From the NCBI GenBank assembly GCA_002317175.1, contig DCJA01000017.1, positions 21,253 to 85,252 on the forward strand: a stretch of 64,000 bases of DNA. The letters run 5' to 3'. Shown here one piece after another: positions 54,991-64,000 of this stretch. The translations under genes were made by a program, and so were the position numbers. A model generated the notes under the pieces. It was not told where the DNA came from and searched no databases. It saw nothing but the letters and a program-made list of their open reading frames with translations. Position 1 is the stretch's first letter. The number at the start of each line of letters is the position of its first letter. Origin of the DNA: Lachnospiraceae bacterium UBA1712 (lineage in GTDB: Bacteria; Bacillota; Clostridia; Lachnospirales; Lachnospiraceae).

Positions 54991-57900
54991 TTACTCTAAA
55001 TCATCATCTTTATCCAGGTCTTGAATATCATCCTCTAAATCAGTTCCCTCAACCAATTCTTCATATTCGTCATCAACCTTCTGAATATCGTCTTTAGTCT
55101 CTGATTTATACTTCTTTAATTTGCGCTTTTTATGTTTCTTTGTTTTATCTTCTTCCGTTTCCACAGTCTGCAGACCAAGAGAAGCCATATAATCTGCTGC
55201 ATCATCTGGTACATCATCAAGATTCTCACTACCAGTATCAACATCAAGTGGCTGTTTCTTAAACATAATGTCATAGATAACAGGAATAATAAACAAGGTC
55301 ATCAGAGTAGCATATGCAAGACCACCTGCAATAACAAGTGCCATACCTTTACCCATCTGTGAGCCCATATCCTTACCAGTAATCAGGTAGGACTCGGCAA
55401 GAATAGTTGTAAGAGCTGTCATGAGAATAGGTCTCATACGTGTCTTACCAGTTGCAATAAGAGCATTTTTTCTATCCATTCCTGCTTTTCTCAACTGGTT
55501 TACATAATCCACGAACACAATACCATTGTTTACAACAGTACCCATAAGTACTACAAATCCCATCATACTAAGAGCAGAAAGATTCTCTCCTGTAAGAATA
55601 AGACTGAACAAGCCACCTGTAAAAGCAAGTGGAATTGTAAACAATACAATAAACGGACTAAGTAAGCTTTGGAACTGAGCTACCATTACTAGGTAAATAA
55701 AAGCGGCACCAAGTAATACAACAAGCCCCATCTGCTTTACCATTTCCATTACAGTATCATACTCTCCACCCATCTCAAGTGTACAATTGCCTGGAAGTTC
55801 CAACTTTTCCAGTTCTGGCTTAAGTTCTCTTGAAAGAAGCGTTGTATTATATCCTTCTGCTACTGATGCAGATACAGTAATATATCTTGACTGATTTTTT
55901 CTGTTAATTGAAGACACACCATCTCGTATAACTTCCTCCGCAAACTCTGAAAGCTTGTGTTCTTCTGTTATTGTATCACCATCTTCATCAACAACTTCAA
56001 TGGTAAATTCCCTGTCCATAAGATTCTCTTTATTAAGAGGTTCAAGTTCATTGACAATAGTAATCTGCATATCTATATCATCAATGGTAACCTTAACAGA
56101 ATCTGCAGAAGTTGTAAGCTTTGTAGCTATATCCTGATATATCTGTGCAACACTAAGCCCAAGACTCATAGCCGTGTTCTTGTTTATTGCCAGATGAATC
56201 ACCTTATCAGCATCTTCCTGACCATTAGTAACATCTTCAAAGCCTTCTATAGCATTGACCTTTTCCATTACCAGTTCACTAGCATCCAGCATCTCCTGGA
56301 TATCTGTACCATAGATGTTGATACTCAGTCCTGATCCAAACAGCTGAGACATCTCTCCCATGGCTGACTTAACCTCAAAGGATACTCCATCAATATCGCC
56401 GACTTTTGCGCACATATCATCTGTCATCTGCTTAATCTCATCAGAACCAGCATCTGGATTCTCTGTTAATATCATAAATGAATAGGATCTGAAGTTCTCT
56501 GAACCAGAGCCCATACCTGTGATGAGCTGATTACCATTTCCATCAAGTATAGCTACACTTCCTACCCCTTCAACTGAAAGAGCTAAATCCATAGCCTGAT
56601 CAACTATCTTATAGCACTCATCTCTGTTAAGACCTTCATTTTCAATTGTAAGTGTTGCCTCGATCTGATTAGCCGACATTTCAGGAATCATTACAATTCC
56701 CATCTTCACTATTGCAGCTATAGATATTGCTAAGAGTGCTACAGCCAACAATAACGGAACCGCCTTAAACTTAAGGCAGAATGAAAGCAGCTTTTCATAT
56801 ATATCCAATACCCTATCAAAAAACGGATGTTCCTTAGGCTTTGCGTTCTTCAGGATAGTTGAACCTGCGGCTGGAACTACAGTCATAGCGATAAGCAACG
56901 AAGCCAGAAGTGTAAATATAATAGCCATGCACATTGGCATCATAAGTTCACTAACAATCCCCGTAGTATAGACCATAGGGAAAAATACACAAATAGAAGT
57001 AATAGTTGAAGCAATAATAGCTCCAGCAACCTGCTTTGTACCCTGAACTGCCGCACGTGGTGCCTCTATGCCTCTTACACGCAATCGATATATATTCTCA
57101 ATAACTACAACCGAGTTATCAACCAGCATACCAATACCAAGTGCCAATCCTGATAATGAAAGCATATTGAGGGATATCTTTGCAAAATACATACAAATCA
57201 GGGCAATAAGAACCGACAATGGAATACTAATTGCTACTACTATTGTTGGCTTTGCATCCTTAAGGAAAATTGCAAGGATAACAATAGCTAAAATAGAACC
57301 AAGTACCATTGACTGAAGTACACTCTTTACAATCAGATTGATATAATCACCCTGATCCATCTGAATTGAAATATTCAATCCAGGATATTCTTCTTTGAGT
57401 TCTTTGATACGCTCCTTACAAAGCTTACTAACTTCATTGGTACCACTTGTACTACTCTTAAACACTGAAAGAATAACCGCCTGATTACCATCAAGTCTTA
57501 CATAACTGTCCTTTGAATTATCTATAACTGTAATATTAGCAACATCACAAAGCTTTACATCACCAATATCTTTTATATTACAGAGTACAGACTGTTCCAG
57601 CTCATCTATTGAGCTAAAATTGTCACCCACTTCTACTAACCATGAGTTATCAAATTCATCATCTACATAACCTGCCGGCATCGCAAAGTTCTGTGCATAA
57701 ATCAATGATGCAAGAGTTTGTAAAGTTAACAGATCATCTGCATTGGCCTTCTTAAGTGCTTCAGCCTTCTGTTTCTCATACTGCTTTACCGAATCGTTAT
57801 ACTGTTCCCAACCGTCTTTTAACTGTTTTTCACCATCTCTAAGGGATTTCCAACCCTCTGTTATCTGCTTCTGGCCACTATCAAGTTGAGATTCAGCAGC

Positions 57901-59352
57901 ATCCAGTTGTGCCTCAGCAGCAGCTATCTGCGCCTCAGCGCTACCAAATTTGGATGAAGCCTCCATCTTACCTACTTCTATATCGGTATAGCTTATGCCA
58001 TTTTCCTTTAAAGCTTCTTCTGCCATATCCAATGCAGCTTTATTGAGTTCAACATCCATTTCTAAACTGCTCTTAGTTGCAAGCAAAGTTATTCCCGTAA
58101 CTATTTCGGTCATAGCTGCTTCATCAAGCGTAATAGATTGAGTTCCAGAATCTGATATAGCTTCATTAAAAGAAATAATTGTTTCATCAAAAGCAGTTTT
58201 TGCATCACTGTATTTACTAGAAGCATCCAATGCTTTTATTTTTTCAACATTCAGTTTTCCATCCAGATTATTTGCAACTGTATGATAATTTGTTAAATCT
58301 ATAGCACTAATAGTATCGTCCAGCTGACTATCACTTATTGAATTTCTATAGCTATATATTTTGGATACTTCCGCTATATCGCTTTGCGAAAAACTACTGT
58401 TAATCTTTATTAGCTTCTGATAATCTATCGATAAGTTGTCTATCTGTGCATTAATAGTATCCAAAGCAGCCTGCTGTACCGTCAATTCAGCCCTGTATGT
58501 TTCAACCGCTTCAAGCGCTTCACTTCCAGTTGCCAACTTATTAAAGGTGTCTTTCTTGGTATCTTCTAAAGTCTTTTTATTCTTTTCAAGTTCTGCCTTT
58601 CCATCAGCCAGTTCCTGCTTGCCATCATTCAGTTCATTTTGAGAATCAACCAGCTGTTTCTTACTGTCATTAATAGTATCCTGCGAATCCTCAAGTTGTT
58701 TCTTTGCATTCTCAAGTTTTTCAACTGCTTCAGCAAACTTATCATCTGCAAGAGCCAAAATCTTGTCATTAAGTGCATCAACCTTTTCCTGATCAAGCTC
58801 AACCTGAATAGTTTTCTCTACAAGACCAAGTTTTGATACACTGGCTACTCCATCGATTCTTTCAAAAGCTGGAACAATATCATCCTCAACGAACTGAGAC
58901 AGTTCTTCTATCTCCATGCCATCCATACCAACAGCAAGATACATAGACGCAAGCATATCTGCTGAGATTTCCATTATGGTCGGTGTACCACATTCATCTG
59001 GTAGTGTAGATTCCAGTGAATTAAGTGCTGCGGACACCTTTACCATGGCACTGTCTATATCAATATCATCTCTAAATTCCAGTTCAACCATTCCATAGTT
59101 TTCTGAGCAGATACTATATACATTTTCGACGCCAGATATAACGCCAAGAGTAGACTCCATAGGTTCGCAGATCTCTGTTTCCACCTTCTGAGCACTTGCA
59201 CCTGGATATGTAGTAACCACAATAAGGTATGGCAATGATATCTCTGGCAATAGGTCAAGCTGCATCTTCATCAGACTGACTACACCAAGAATCAATGCCA
59301 CAATAACACCTACTAATACTGTAAATGGTTTTTTAACACTAAATTTAGACAT
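54991..59352 (-). CDS. RND-family efflux permease with large coiled-coil insertion
   Basis: 1453 residues against about 1030 in AcrB-type pumps. TM1 at 10-30, the first porter segment to about 194, then an insertion of about 345 residues (195-540) of heptad helices with the recurring LxDGxxxLxDG pattern (for example near 240-255 and 490-515). The porter fold then resumes with SLIYAQNFAMPAGYV (549-563). TM helices follow from about 675, with GIGMLVDNSVVVIENI (about 739-754) as the proton-relay region, where AcrB has Asp-Asp and this has Asp-Asn. A second RND half, then a charged cytoplasmic tail (about 1380-1453). The substrate is unknown. No membrane fusion or outer-membrane partner is adjacent. 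Confidence 0.9.
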   Translation of the reverse strand: MSKFSVKKPFTVLVGVIVALILGVVSLMKMQLDLLPEISLPYLIVVTTYPGASAQKVETEICEPMESTLGVISGVENVYSICSENYGMVELEFRDDIDIDSAMVKVSAALNSLESTLPDECGTPTIMEISADMLASMYLAVGMDGMEIEELSQFVEDDIVPAFERIDGVASVSKLGLVEKTIQVELDQEKVDALNDKILALADDKFAEAVEKLENAKKQLEDSQDTINDSKKQLVDSQNELNDGKQELADGKAELEKNKKTLEDTKKDTFNKLATGSEALEAVETYRAELTVQQAALDTINAQIDNLSIDYQKLIKINSSFSQSDIAEVSKIYSYRNSISDSQLDDTISAIDLTNYHTVANNLDGKLNVEKIKALDASSKYSDAKTAFDETIISFNEAISDSGTQSITLDEAAMTEIVTGITLLATKSSLEMDVELNKAALDMAEEALKENGISYTDIEVGKMEASSKFGSAEAQIAAAEAQLDAAESQLDSGQKQITEGWKSLRDGEKQLKDGWEQYNDSVKQYEKQKAEALKKANADDLLTLQTLASLIYAQNFAMPAGYVDDEFDNSWLVEVGDNFSSIDELEQSVLCNIKDIGDVKLCDVANITVIDNSKDSYVRLDGNQAVILSVFKSSTSGTNEVSKLCKERIKELKEEYPGLNISIQMDQGDYINLIVKSVLQSMVLGSILAIVILAIFLKDAKPTIVVAISIPLSVLIALICMYFAKISLNMLSLSGLALGIGMLVDNSVVVIENIYRLRVRGIEAPRAAVQGTKQVAGAIIASTITSICVFFPMVYTTGIVSELMMPMCMAIIFTLLASLLIAMTVVPAAGSTILKNAKPKEHPFFDRVLDIYEKLLSFCLKFKAVPLLLAVALLAISIAAIVKMGIVMIPEMSANQIEATLTIENEGLNRDECYKIVDQAMDLALSVEGVGSVAILDGNGNQLITGMGSGSENFRSYSFMILTENPDAGSDEIKQMTDDMCAKVGDIDGVSFEVKSAMGEMSQLFGSGLSINIYGTDIQEMLDASELVMEKVNAIEGFEDVTNGQEDADKVIHLAINKNTAMSLGLSVAQIYQDIATKLTTSADSVKVTIDDIDMQITIVNELEPLNKENLMDREFTIEVVDEDGDTITEEHKLSEFAEEVIRDGVSSINRKNQSRYITVSASVAEGYNTTLLSRELKPELEKLELPGNCTLEMGGEYDTVMEMVKQMGLVVLLGAAFIYLVMVAQFQSLLSPFIVLFTIPLAFTGGLFSLILTGENLSALSMMGFVVLMGTVVNNGIVFVDYVNQLRKAGMDRKNALIATGKTRMRPILMTALTTILAESYLITGKDMGSQMGKGMALVIAGGLAYATLMTLFIIPVIYDIMFKKQPLDVDTGSENLDDVPDDAADYMASLGLQTVETEEDKTKKHKKRKLKKYKSETKDDIQKVDDEYEELVEGTDLEDDIQDLDKDDDLE

Positions 59353-59380
59353 CTATCTATCCTTTATCTAATCTATAAAC

Positions 59381-59423
59381 AAAAAAAGACGGGACTAGCC
59401 ACATTTTGACCATCCCGCTTTAC
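59381..59423 (-). terminator. Terminator of sigH
   Basis: Minus strand AAAGCGGGA...TCCCGTCTTT with an internal bulge, then a T7 run. Between sigH and the RND gene. Confidence 0.8.
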
Positions 59424-59487
59424 CCTAGTTTAGTTTATCATCTCACAAAATGTTTTCAACACTCTTTGCTACTATTTAATACAAATT

Positions 59488-60099
59488 TTAGAAAAACAGC
59501 TTTTTTACCTTGCTTCTGGCTCTTTGTAATGCATTATCAGTTGATTTTTCATCTTTACCAAGAACTTTTGCTATTTCAACATAGCCCATTCCAGTCATTG
59601 ATAATTCAAGTACCTGCTTCTCCATATCACTCAAGATTTCTTCTATTTTCTTCTCAAGCGCTTCCACATTTTCTTTATCAATTACCACATCCTCTGGATT
59701 AACATCCTTCGATGAAGCTACATTTTCAATGAGATTAGCGTTCTCTTCACTATCATCACTATTGCCATACAGGGATATATACTGATTAAGAGGAATATGC
59801 TTCTGTCTCTGTGAAGCCTGCACTGCATTAAACATCTGACGGCTTACACAAAGCTGTGCAAAGGTAGCAAATGATGCATCTCTGCCTATATCATAATCCT
59901 GCAATGCCTTGAACAGACCGATCATGCCTTCCTGAATCAGATCCTCAGGCTCGGCACCGAGTATATACATGGTCTTCGCTTTTTTTCTGACCATATCCTT
60001 GTATTTGTCCATAATCAGGTCAGCATACTTTTTTTCGCCTTCTCTGATTCGAACAATCATCTCATCATCTGACATGTCATAATTAATATCATTATTCAC
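59488..60099 (-). CDS. sigH: RNA polymerase sigma factor SigH
   Basis: 203 residues, GTG start (60097-60099) 7 bases after GGAAG. Regions 2.1-2.4 (about 20-95) with DLIQEGMIGLFKALQDYD and RDASFATFAQLCVSRQMFNA, and region 4 (about 150-203) with VLELSMTGMGYVEIAKVLG, then KSTDNALQRARSK. The spacing and RQKHIPLNQ linker match Spo0H of Firmicutes, which directs transition-phase or early sporulation/competence genes. It is downstream of rlmB, as in Bacillus-like gene order (cysS-mrnC-rlmB-sigH). Confidence 0.94.
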   Translation of the reverse strand: MNNDINYDMSDDEMIVRIREGEKKYADLIMDKYKDMVRKKAKTMYILGAEPEDLIQEGMIGLFKALQDYDIGRDASFATFAQLCVSRQMFNAVQASQRQKHIPLNQYISLYGNSDDSEENANLIENVASSKDVNPEDVVIDKENVEALEKKIEEILSDMEKQVLELSMTGMGYVEIAKVLGKDEKSTDNALQRARSKVKKLFF

Positions 60100-60118
60100 G
60101 AACGAACTTCCTTTATAT

Positions 60119-60868
60119 CTATTTTGCCATTCTCTGTCTCACGATTTCATAGGCAAGTACTCCTGCCGCAACACTGGCATTAAGAGAATCAATATCTCCC
60201 TTCATAGGGATAGAAGCCACATAATCGCATTTTTCCTTAACAAGTCGTGAAACGCCATCACCCTCATTGCCTATTACTAGACCGATTGGACCAGTTAAGT
60301 TCTGTCTATACATCACTTCACCATCCATATCTGCACATACAAACCAAAGACCTCTGTCCTTAAGCTCTTCAATAGTCTTCGCAATATTTGTAACCTTTAC
60401 AACTGGAGTGTAATTCAAAGCACCTGCACTGGTTCTGGCAACAGTAGCGGTAAGACCTACTGCTCTATTCTTAGGAATGATTACCCCATGAGCTCCTGCA
60501 AGGTTTGCAGTTCTGATAATCGCTCCAAGATTGTGAGGATCCTCGATATTATCAAGAATAAATACAAAAGGAGCTTCCCCTTTCTCTTTTGCCTTTGCAA
60601 ATATATCCTCCATCTCACTGTACTCATAAGCGGCACTATAAGCGATTACGCCCTGGTGTTTTCCTGTCTCTGAAATCTGATCAAGACGTTCCTTTGCCAC
60701 ATATTTGATGAAGATATCATGCTTCTTAGCTTCTCTTTTAATAGTCATAACAGGGCCGTCATTGCAACCATCCTGTACATACAGTTTATCTATTGGTTTA
60801 CCTGCTCTGATTGCCTCAATAACAGGATTACGTCCTTCTATAAGTGACTCATTTATCTTTGTTTCCAT
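60119..60868 (-). CDS. rlmB: 23S rRNA 2'-O-ribose methyltransferase RlmB/TrmH family
   Basis: About 249 residues. SPOUT methyltransferase: substrate-binding L30e-like N-domain (1-90) and C-terminal knot with NIEDPHNLGAIIRTA (motif 1), VIGNEGDGVSRLVKEKCD (motif 2) and IPMKGDIDSLNASVA (motif 3). The frame extends four codons upstream, but ATG 60866-60868 is 5 bases after GGAGG and is the better start. Methylates G2251 of 23S rRNA by family analogy. Part of cysS-mrnC-rlmB-sigH. Confidence 0.93.
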   Translation of the reverse strand: METKINESLIEGRNPVIEAIRAGKPIDKLYVQDGCNDGPVMTIKREAKKHDIFIKYVAKERLDQISETGKHQGVIAYSAAYEYSEMEDIFAKAKEKGEAPFVFILDNIEDPHNLGAIIRTANLAGAHGVIIPKNRAVGLTATVARTSAGALNYTPVVKVTNIAKTIEELKDRGLWFVCADMDGEVMYRQNLTGPIGLVIGNEGDGVSRLVKEKCDYVASIPMKGDIDSLNASVAAGVLAYEIVRQRMAK

Positions 60869-60888
60869 ATCGACCTCCATAAGGCTTA

Positions 60889-61338
60889 TTATTTGGCCTG
60901 ATAATCCATATCAGTAAGCTCCATACCCTTCTTAACCAGCTCAATCATTCTGCTCTGCTGTCCTGTTAGATAGAGATAACCCATCAGTGCCTCAAAACCC
61001 GTGGCCTTTCTATAATCTGTCACAGATGCATTTTTCGCAGTGGTATAGCTCTTGGCATTTCTTCCGCGCCTGTATATGTCTGCTTCAGCTTCTGTCATAT
61101 CCTCAATCAGAGCCTCAGCCATAGCAGCCTGGGATCCTGCCTTAACTATCTTTGACTTCTGCTTATGCAGACTTTCCGCAGATCGGTTTCCCTCAAGCAA
61201 CAGCAGGGTTCTAATTATCTCGTCAAAAATGCAGTCTCCCAAAAAAGCAAGCGTAAGAGGTGAATATGTCTTAATATCCACCTCTTTGCAATCAAATTCT
61301 TTCTTTAGTTGTTCAAGAAGGCTTAAGCTCTCTTCCAC
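60889..61338 (-). CDS. mrnC: Mini-ribonuclease III
   Basis: 149 residues, an RNase III domain without the double-stranded RNA-binding domain. LAFLGDCIFDEIIRTLLL (about 29-46) carries the Asp metal site, and a later ATGFEALMGYLYLTGQ region (about 110-125) the second Glu/Asp. It trims 23S rRNA ends. Overlaps the cysS stop by 16 bases. Confidence 0.93.
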   Translation of the reverse strand: MEESLSLLEQLKKEFDCKEVDIKTYSPLTLAFLGDCIFDEIIRTLLLLEGNRSAESLHKQKSKIVKAGSQAAMAEALIEDMTEAEADIYRRGRNAKSYTTAKNASVTDYRKATGFEALMGYLYLTGQQSRMIELVKKGMELTDMDYQAK

Positions 61339-62732
61339 GTTACACCCTCTCTTGTATCTTCAAGAATGATACCCATATCCAACAGCTGCTGTCTTATCTC
61401 ATCAGCTCTTGCATAATTCTTATCTTTCTTAGCCTGTGTACGCTCTTCAATCAGTTTCTCGATATCTTCATCAAGATTTTCTTCCTTCTTGACAATAATA
61501 AGACCAAGAATATCACAGAGCTTAAGAAGTTCTTCAAGCATTTTTTCAAATCCAGTCTTTGTAGATACTTCAATCATGTTGACATTGATATACTTAACAA
61601 GCTCAAAGATGACAGAAATTGCATCTGCTGTGTTGCAGTCATCACCCATAGCCTCTTCAAATCTGAGTCTGAAGTCCTTCATACCCTCGATTATTGCAAA
61701 TTCATTACGTGCAAGCTTGTCACCATCAGACATATCTATTGCATGCTGAAGCTTATCTGCACAGGTTCTGATTCGATCCAGTGAGTTCTTTGCAGCATCC
61801 ATAAGTTCATCTGAGAAATTAAGTGGACTTCTGTAATGAGCTGAGAGCATAAAGAAACGAAGTACCATAGGCTCATATCTTCTAAGAATATCTCTTACAG
61901 TAAAGAAGTTGCCTGCTGACTTACTCATCTTCTTGTTATCAATATTTAAAAATGCGTTATGCATCCAGTATCTCGCAAAAGTACATCCGTTAGCTGCTTC
62001 AGACTGAGCAATCTCATTTTCATGGTGTGGGAATATAAGATCCTCTCCACCTGCATGAATATCAATTGTCTCACCAAGGTACTTTTTGCTCATGGCTGAA
62101 CACTCAATATGCCATCCTGGTCTGCCCTGGCAGTATAATGAATCCCAGTAAGGTTCTCCATCCTTCTTTGGCTTCCACAATACGAAATCAAGTGGATCCT
62201 CCTTCTGATCTTCACCGGATACAAGAAGAGATCTGTTTCCGCCCTGAAGGTCATCAAGATTCTTATGTGACAATTTGCCATATTCCTCAAATGATCTTGT
62301 TCTAAAGTATACTGTTCCATCAGCTGCTACATATGCATGGTCTTTAAGTACAAGCTCATCAATAAGAGCAAGCATCTCTGGAATCTCCTCTGTTGCCTTT
62401 GGATGAACAGTAGCAGGCTTGATATTAAGAGCAGCCATATCCTTCTTGCATTCTTCAATATATCTCTCAGAAATAACTACAGGATCTACGCCTTCCTCAA
62501 TAGCCTTTTTGATAATCTTGTCATCTACATCAGTAAAGTTTGATACATAATTAACATCAAGACCCTTGTACTCCAAAAATCTTCTAAATGCATCAAATAC
62601 GATCATAGGTCTGGCATTACCAATATGAATCAGATTATAAACAGTAGGTCCACATACATACATGGTCACATGACCCACATGCAGTGGGAAAAATTCATCT
62701 TTTTTCTTTGATAATGTGTTATAAATTCTCAT
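61323..62732 (-). CDS. cysS: Cysteinyl-tRNA synthetase
   Basis: 469 residues, class I. HIGH-type motif in LIHIGNARPM, KMSKS in KKMSKSAGN, zinc Cys in VCGPTVY and RPGWHIECSAMS. Charges tRNA-Cys. The start follows GAGGAGCAAGTT. Gene order cysS-mrnC-rlmB-sigH matches other Firmicutes. Confidence 0.97.
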   Translation of the reverse strand: MRIYNTLSKKKDEFFPLHVGHVTMYVCGPTVYNLIHIGNARPMIVFDAFRRFLEYKGLDVNYVSNFTDVDDKIIKKAIEEGVDPVVISERYIEECKKDMAALNIKPATVHPKATEEIPEMLALIDELVLKDHAYVAADGTVYFRTRSFEEYGKLSHKNLDDLQGGNRSLLVSGEDQKEDPLDFVLWKPKKDGEPYWDSLYCQGRPGWHIECSAMSKKYLGETIDIHAGGEDLIFPHHENEIAQSEAANGCTFARYWMHNAFLNIDNKKMSKSAGNFFTVRDILRRYEPMVLRFFMLSAHYRSPLNFSDELMDAAKNSLDRIRTCADKLQHAIDMSDGDKLARNEFAIIEGMKDFRLRFEEAMGDDCNTADAISVIFELVKYINVNMIEVSTKTGFEKMLEELLKLCDILGLIIVKKEENLDEDIEKLIEERTQAKKDKNYARADEIRQQLLDMGIILEDTREGVTWKRA

Positions 62733-62781
62733 AACTTGCTCCTCGTTTTCTCATTATATATAAATATGTAATATTCTTCTA

Positions 62782-63321
62782 TTAAGCTTTCTTACAACCG
62801 CTACAGCCTTCACATCCGGCTGTTGTTACATCCATGGTAGCAAAATCACATGGACTTTCAATTAAACAGATGGAAAAAGCCGATATGCCTTCCTTAGTAC
62901 CTGTAAAACCAAGTCCTTCCTCAGTGGTAGCCTTAATATTGACCTGACCTATATCTATTGAAAGTGCATCTGCGACATTGGTTCTCATAGTATCTATGTG
63001 TGGTCTCATCTTTGGTGCCTGCGCTACAATTGTCGCATCTATGTTCTGAATAATATATCCTTCATTATCCAGCATAGCCCCAACCTCTTTAAGAAGCATC
63101 AGACTATCGGCACCTTTATATCGTTCATCTGTATCTGGAAAATGCTTTCCAATATCGCCCAAAGCAGCTGCTCCAAGCAATGAATCTGATATGGCATGTA
63201 AAAGCACATCCGCATCAGAATGTCCCAGAAGTCCCTTTTCATGCGGAATATTAACCCCACCAATAATCAGGTCTCTTCCTTCCACAAGACGGTGAACATC
63301 ATATCCCATTCCCGTTCTCAT
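62782..63321 (-). CDS. ispF: 2-C-methyl-D-erythritol 2,4-cyclodiphosphate synthase with Cys-rich tail
   Basis: 179 residues (usual 155-162). Non-mevalonate isoprenoid pathway enzyme forming MEcPP. GYDVHRL and [19 protein letters not shown] hold the zinc/active-site Asp-His residues; [19 protein letters not shown] is the C-terminal substrate loop. The last 20 residues are an extra, with CEGC and CKKA-type Cys (three Cys in the final eleven) not part of the family core. SD AGGAGG at ideal spacing. Confidence 0.93.
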   Translation of the reverse strand: MRTGMGYDVHRLVEGRDLIIGGVNIPHEKGLLGHSDADVLLHAISDSLLGAAALGDIGKHFPDTDERYKGADSLMLLKEVGAMLDNEGYIIQNIDATIVAQAPKMRPHIDTMRTNVADALSIDIGQVNIKATTEEGLGFTGTKEGISAFSICLIESPCDFATMDVTTAGCEGCSGCKKA

Positions 63322-63352
63322 ATATTCCTCCTAAAGGTCTATAGCAAAACAA

Positions 63353-64000
63353 CTAAATTCTGTTTGCGTCCCCTGTTTTACTAAGATCAGCTATCGTGTA
63401 ATATGGCTTGAACTTCTCACTTCCAAATATACTATAGAAGCCGCCAAAGATTCTGTCTATTACTATCTGAACCCCTTCTGCGCTCGCCTCAAGCAGTATA
63501 GCCAAAAACTGTTCCTTACTGTATCTGGTAACAATGTCAACATTTCTGATTGTCTGCCTGATAGACTGCTCCATACAAAGCATAGCTCTTTCAATTTCCT
63601 CAATTGAAGCACCGGGCTCATTGGAAGTATCTAATGAAATCATAATCAGCTTAAATGAATGATCATATCTCTTCTCAAGATTAGCTACATACTCAAAGAG
63701 CTTGGTAAACTGTCTGTATTCAACATCCATAGCTCCTTCATAACTACCGCTGGTCTTAATACCGTGAACCAGCTTATTGATATCAACACTGGTCTTTGCG
63801 GTGCTGTCACTATCTTCATTGTAGAAGCTGTAGCCTTCCTTACCATTCTGCTTTACAAAATACAAAGCCTTATCAGCGCGATTATATACGTCTATATACG
63901 CATCTGCAGGTGTACACATAACAAGTCCTGCTGAAAGAGATGCCACACTAATATCAGAAATGCTGTTCTTCTGAGTAGTAAACTCAGTAATAAGCTTCTG
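63353..64000 (-). CDS. GGDEF-domain protein, C-terminal part (runs off right edge)
   Basis: The frame is open to the window end; only the last 215 or so residues are visible. The edge part reads as the end of a GGDEF domain (SISDISVASLSAGLVM, then YNRADKALYFVKQNGKEGY), followed by a second GGDEF-like fold (LFEYVANLEKRYDHSFKL, then VTRYSKEQFLAILLEAS) where the GGDEF signature is replaced by YSKEQF, so it is likely degenerate. The first domain's active site lies outside the window. The start shown in shorter frames (a GTG inside GGDEF) is not the real start. Confidence 0.82.
   Translation of the reverse strand, partial: QKLITEFTTQKNSISDISVASLSAGLVMCTPADAYIDVYNRADKALYFVKQNGKEGYSFYNEDSDSTAKTSVDINKLVHGIKTSGSYEGAMDVEYRQFTKLFEYVANLEKRYDHSFKLIMISLDTSNEPGASIEEIERAMLCMEQSIRQTIRNVDIVTRYSKEQFLAILLEASAEGVQIVIDRIFGGFYSIFGSEKFKPYYTIADLSKTGDANRI

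Noticed and set aside
1..64000. CRISPR arrays, prophage, insertion sequences
   Set aside because: No evenly spaced repeats, transposase, integrase or structural phage genes seen on either strand.

Overview
The window looks like a chromosomal segment of a low-GC Gram-positive anaerobe of the Clostridia, most likely family Lachnospiraceae (Butyrivibrio/Pseudobutyrivibrio/Roseburia-like). The grounds are the AT-rich base composition, AGGAGG-type ribosome binding sites, TTGACA/TATAAT promoters with 17-base spacers, SigH, Mini-III RNase, dimeric GlyRS, PPDK, a domain-swapped GH3 of the kind known from Butyrivibrio, and cytoplasmic hemicellulose enzymes. The genus is inference. Nearly every gene is on the minus strand. 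The plus-strand exceptions are the DUF4349 lipoprotein, the AraC regulator, a class A PBP, two tRNAs and a small toxin gene. I see no prophage, insertion sequence or CRISPR array.

Layout. 1-6.5 kb: housekeeping (ppdK 5' part, glyS, a lipoprotein, recO, era, an Lgt-like gene, an acidic membrane protein). 6.7-12.9 kb: DUF4349 lipoprotein, two unknown genes, an M16C metallopeptidase and a small unknown gene. 12.9-17.3 kb: a compact cluster of a HerA-like ATPase, a membrane J-protein, a pseudo-rhomboid with zinc-binding tail, and a sigma-70-like protein without promoter-recognition parts. 17.5-28.2 kb: a hemicellulose (probably arabinoxylan) island with an AraC regulator, permuted GH3, GH127, two GH43 and a type B carboxylesterase, none with a signal peptide. 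In its middle are two tRNA-Leu genes and an unlabelled type I toxin-antitoxin locus with an antisense RNA.

28.4-34.6 kb: a MORN-like membrane protein, tRNA-Pro(AGG), and a tightly packed run of a GGDEF-EAL protein, a nucleotidyltransferase, two zinc-ribbon membrane proteins and one more membrane protein. 34.6-37.6 kb: late purine synthesis, with stand-alone AICAR transformylase and a PurO-type IMP cyclohydrolase in place of bifunctional PurH. 37.7-41.7 kb: an EF-G/TetM-like GTPase fused to a NYN RNase-like domain, coupled to mgtE, whose leader carries a 31-codon upstream ORF. 42-46.2 kb: class A PBP, a zinc-ribbon protein, a hemolysin III/PAQR protein.

46.3-54.5 kb: three large membrane cyclic-di-GMP proteins (degenerate GGDEF-EAL; double GGDEF-EAL with a repetitive beta-rich tail; HD-GYP with an unknown tail). 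Two of them share an N-terminal membrane sensor motif. 54.8-59.4 kb: tRNA-Thr and an RND exporter with a coiled-coil insertion of about 345 residues. 59.5-64 kb: sigH, rlmB, mrnC, cysS, ispF, and the 3' end of another GGDEF protein.

Two of the four tRNAs have A at the wobble position outside Arg (Leu-AAG, Pro-AGG), which implies extended inosine decoding. With the GGDEF fragment at the right edge, five c-di-GMP turnover or sensing proteins lie in 64 kb. The best candidates for undescribed biology are the sigma-like/J-protein/pseudo-rhomboid cluster, the toxin locus with its alternative leader hairpins, the GTPase-NYN fusion and the coiled-coil RND exporter.
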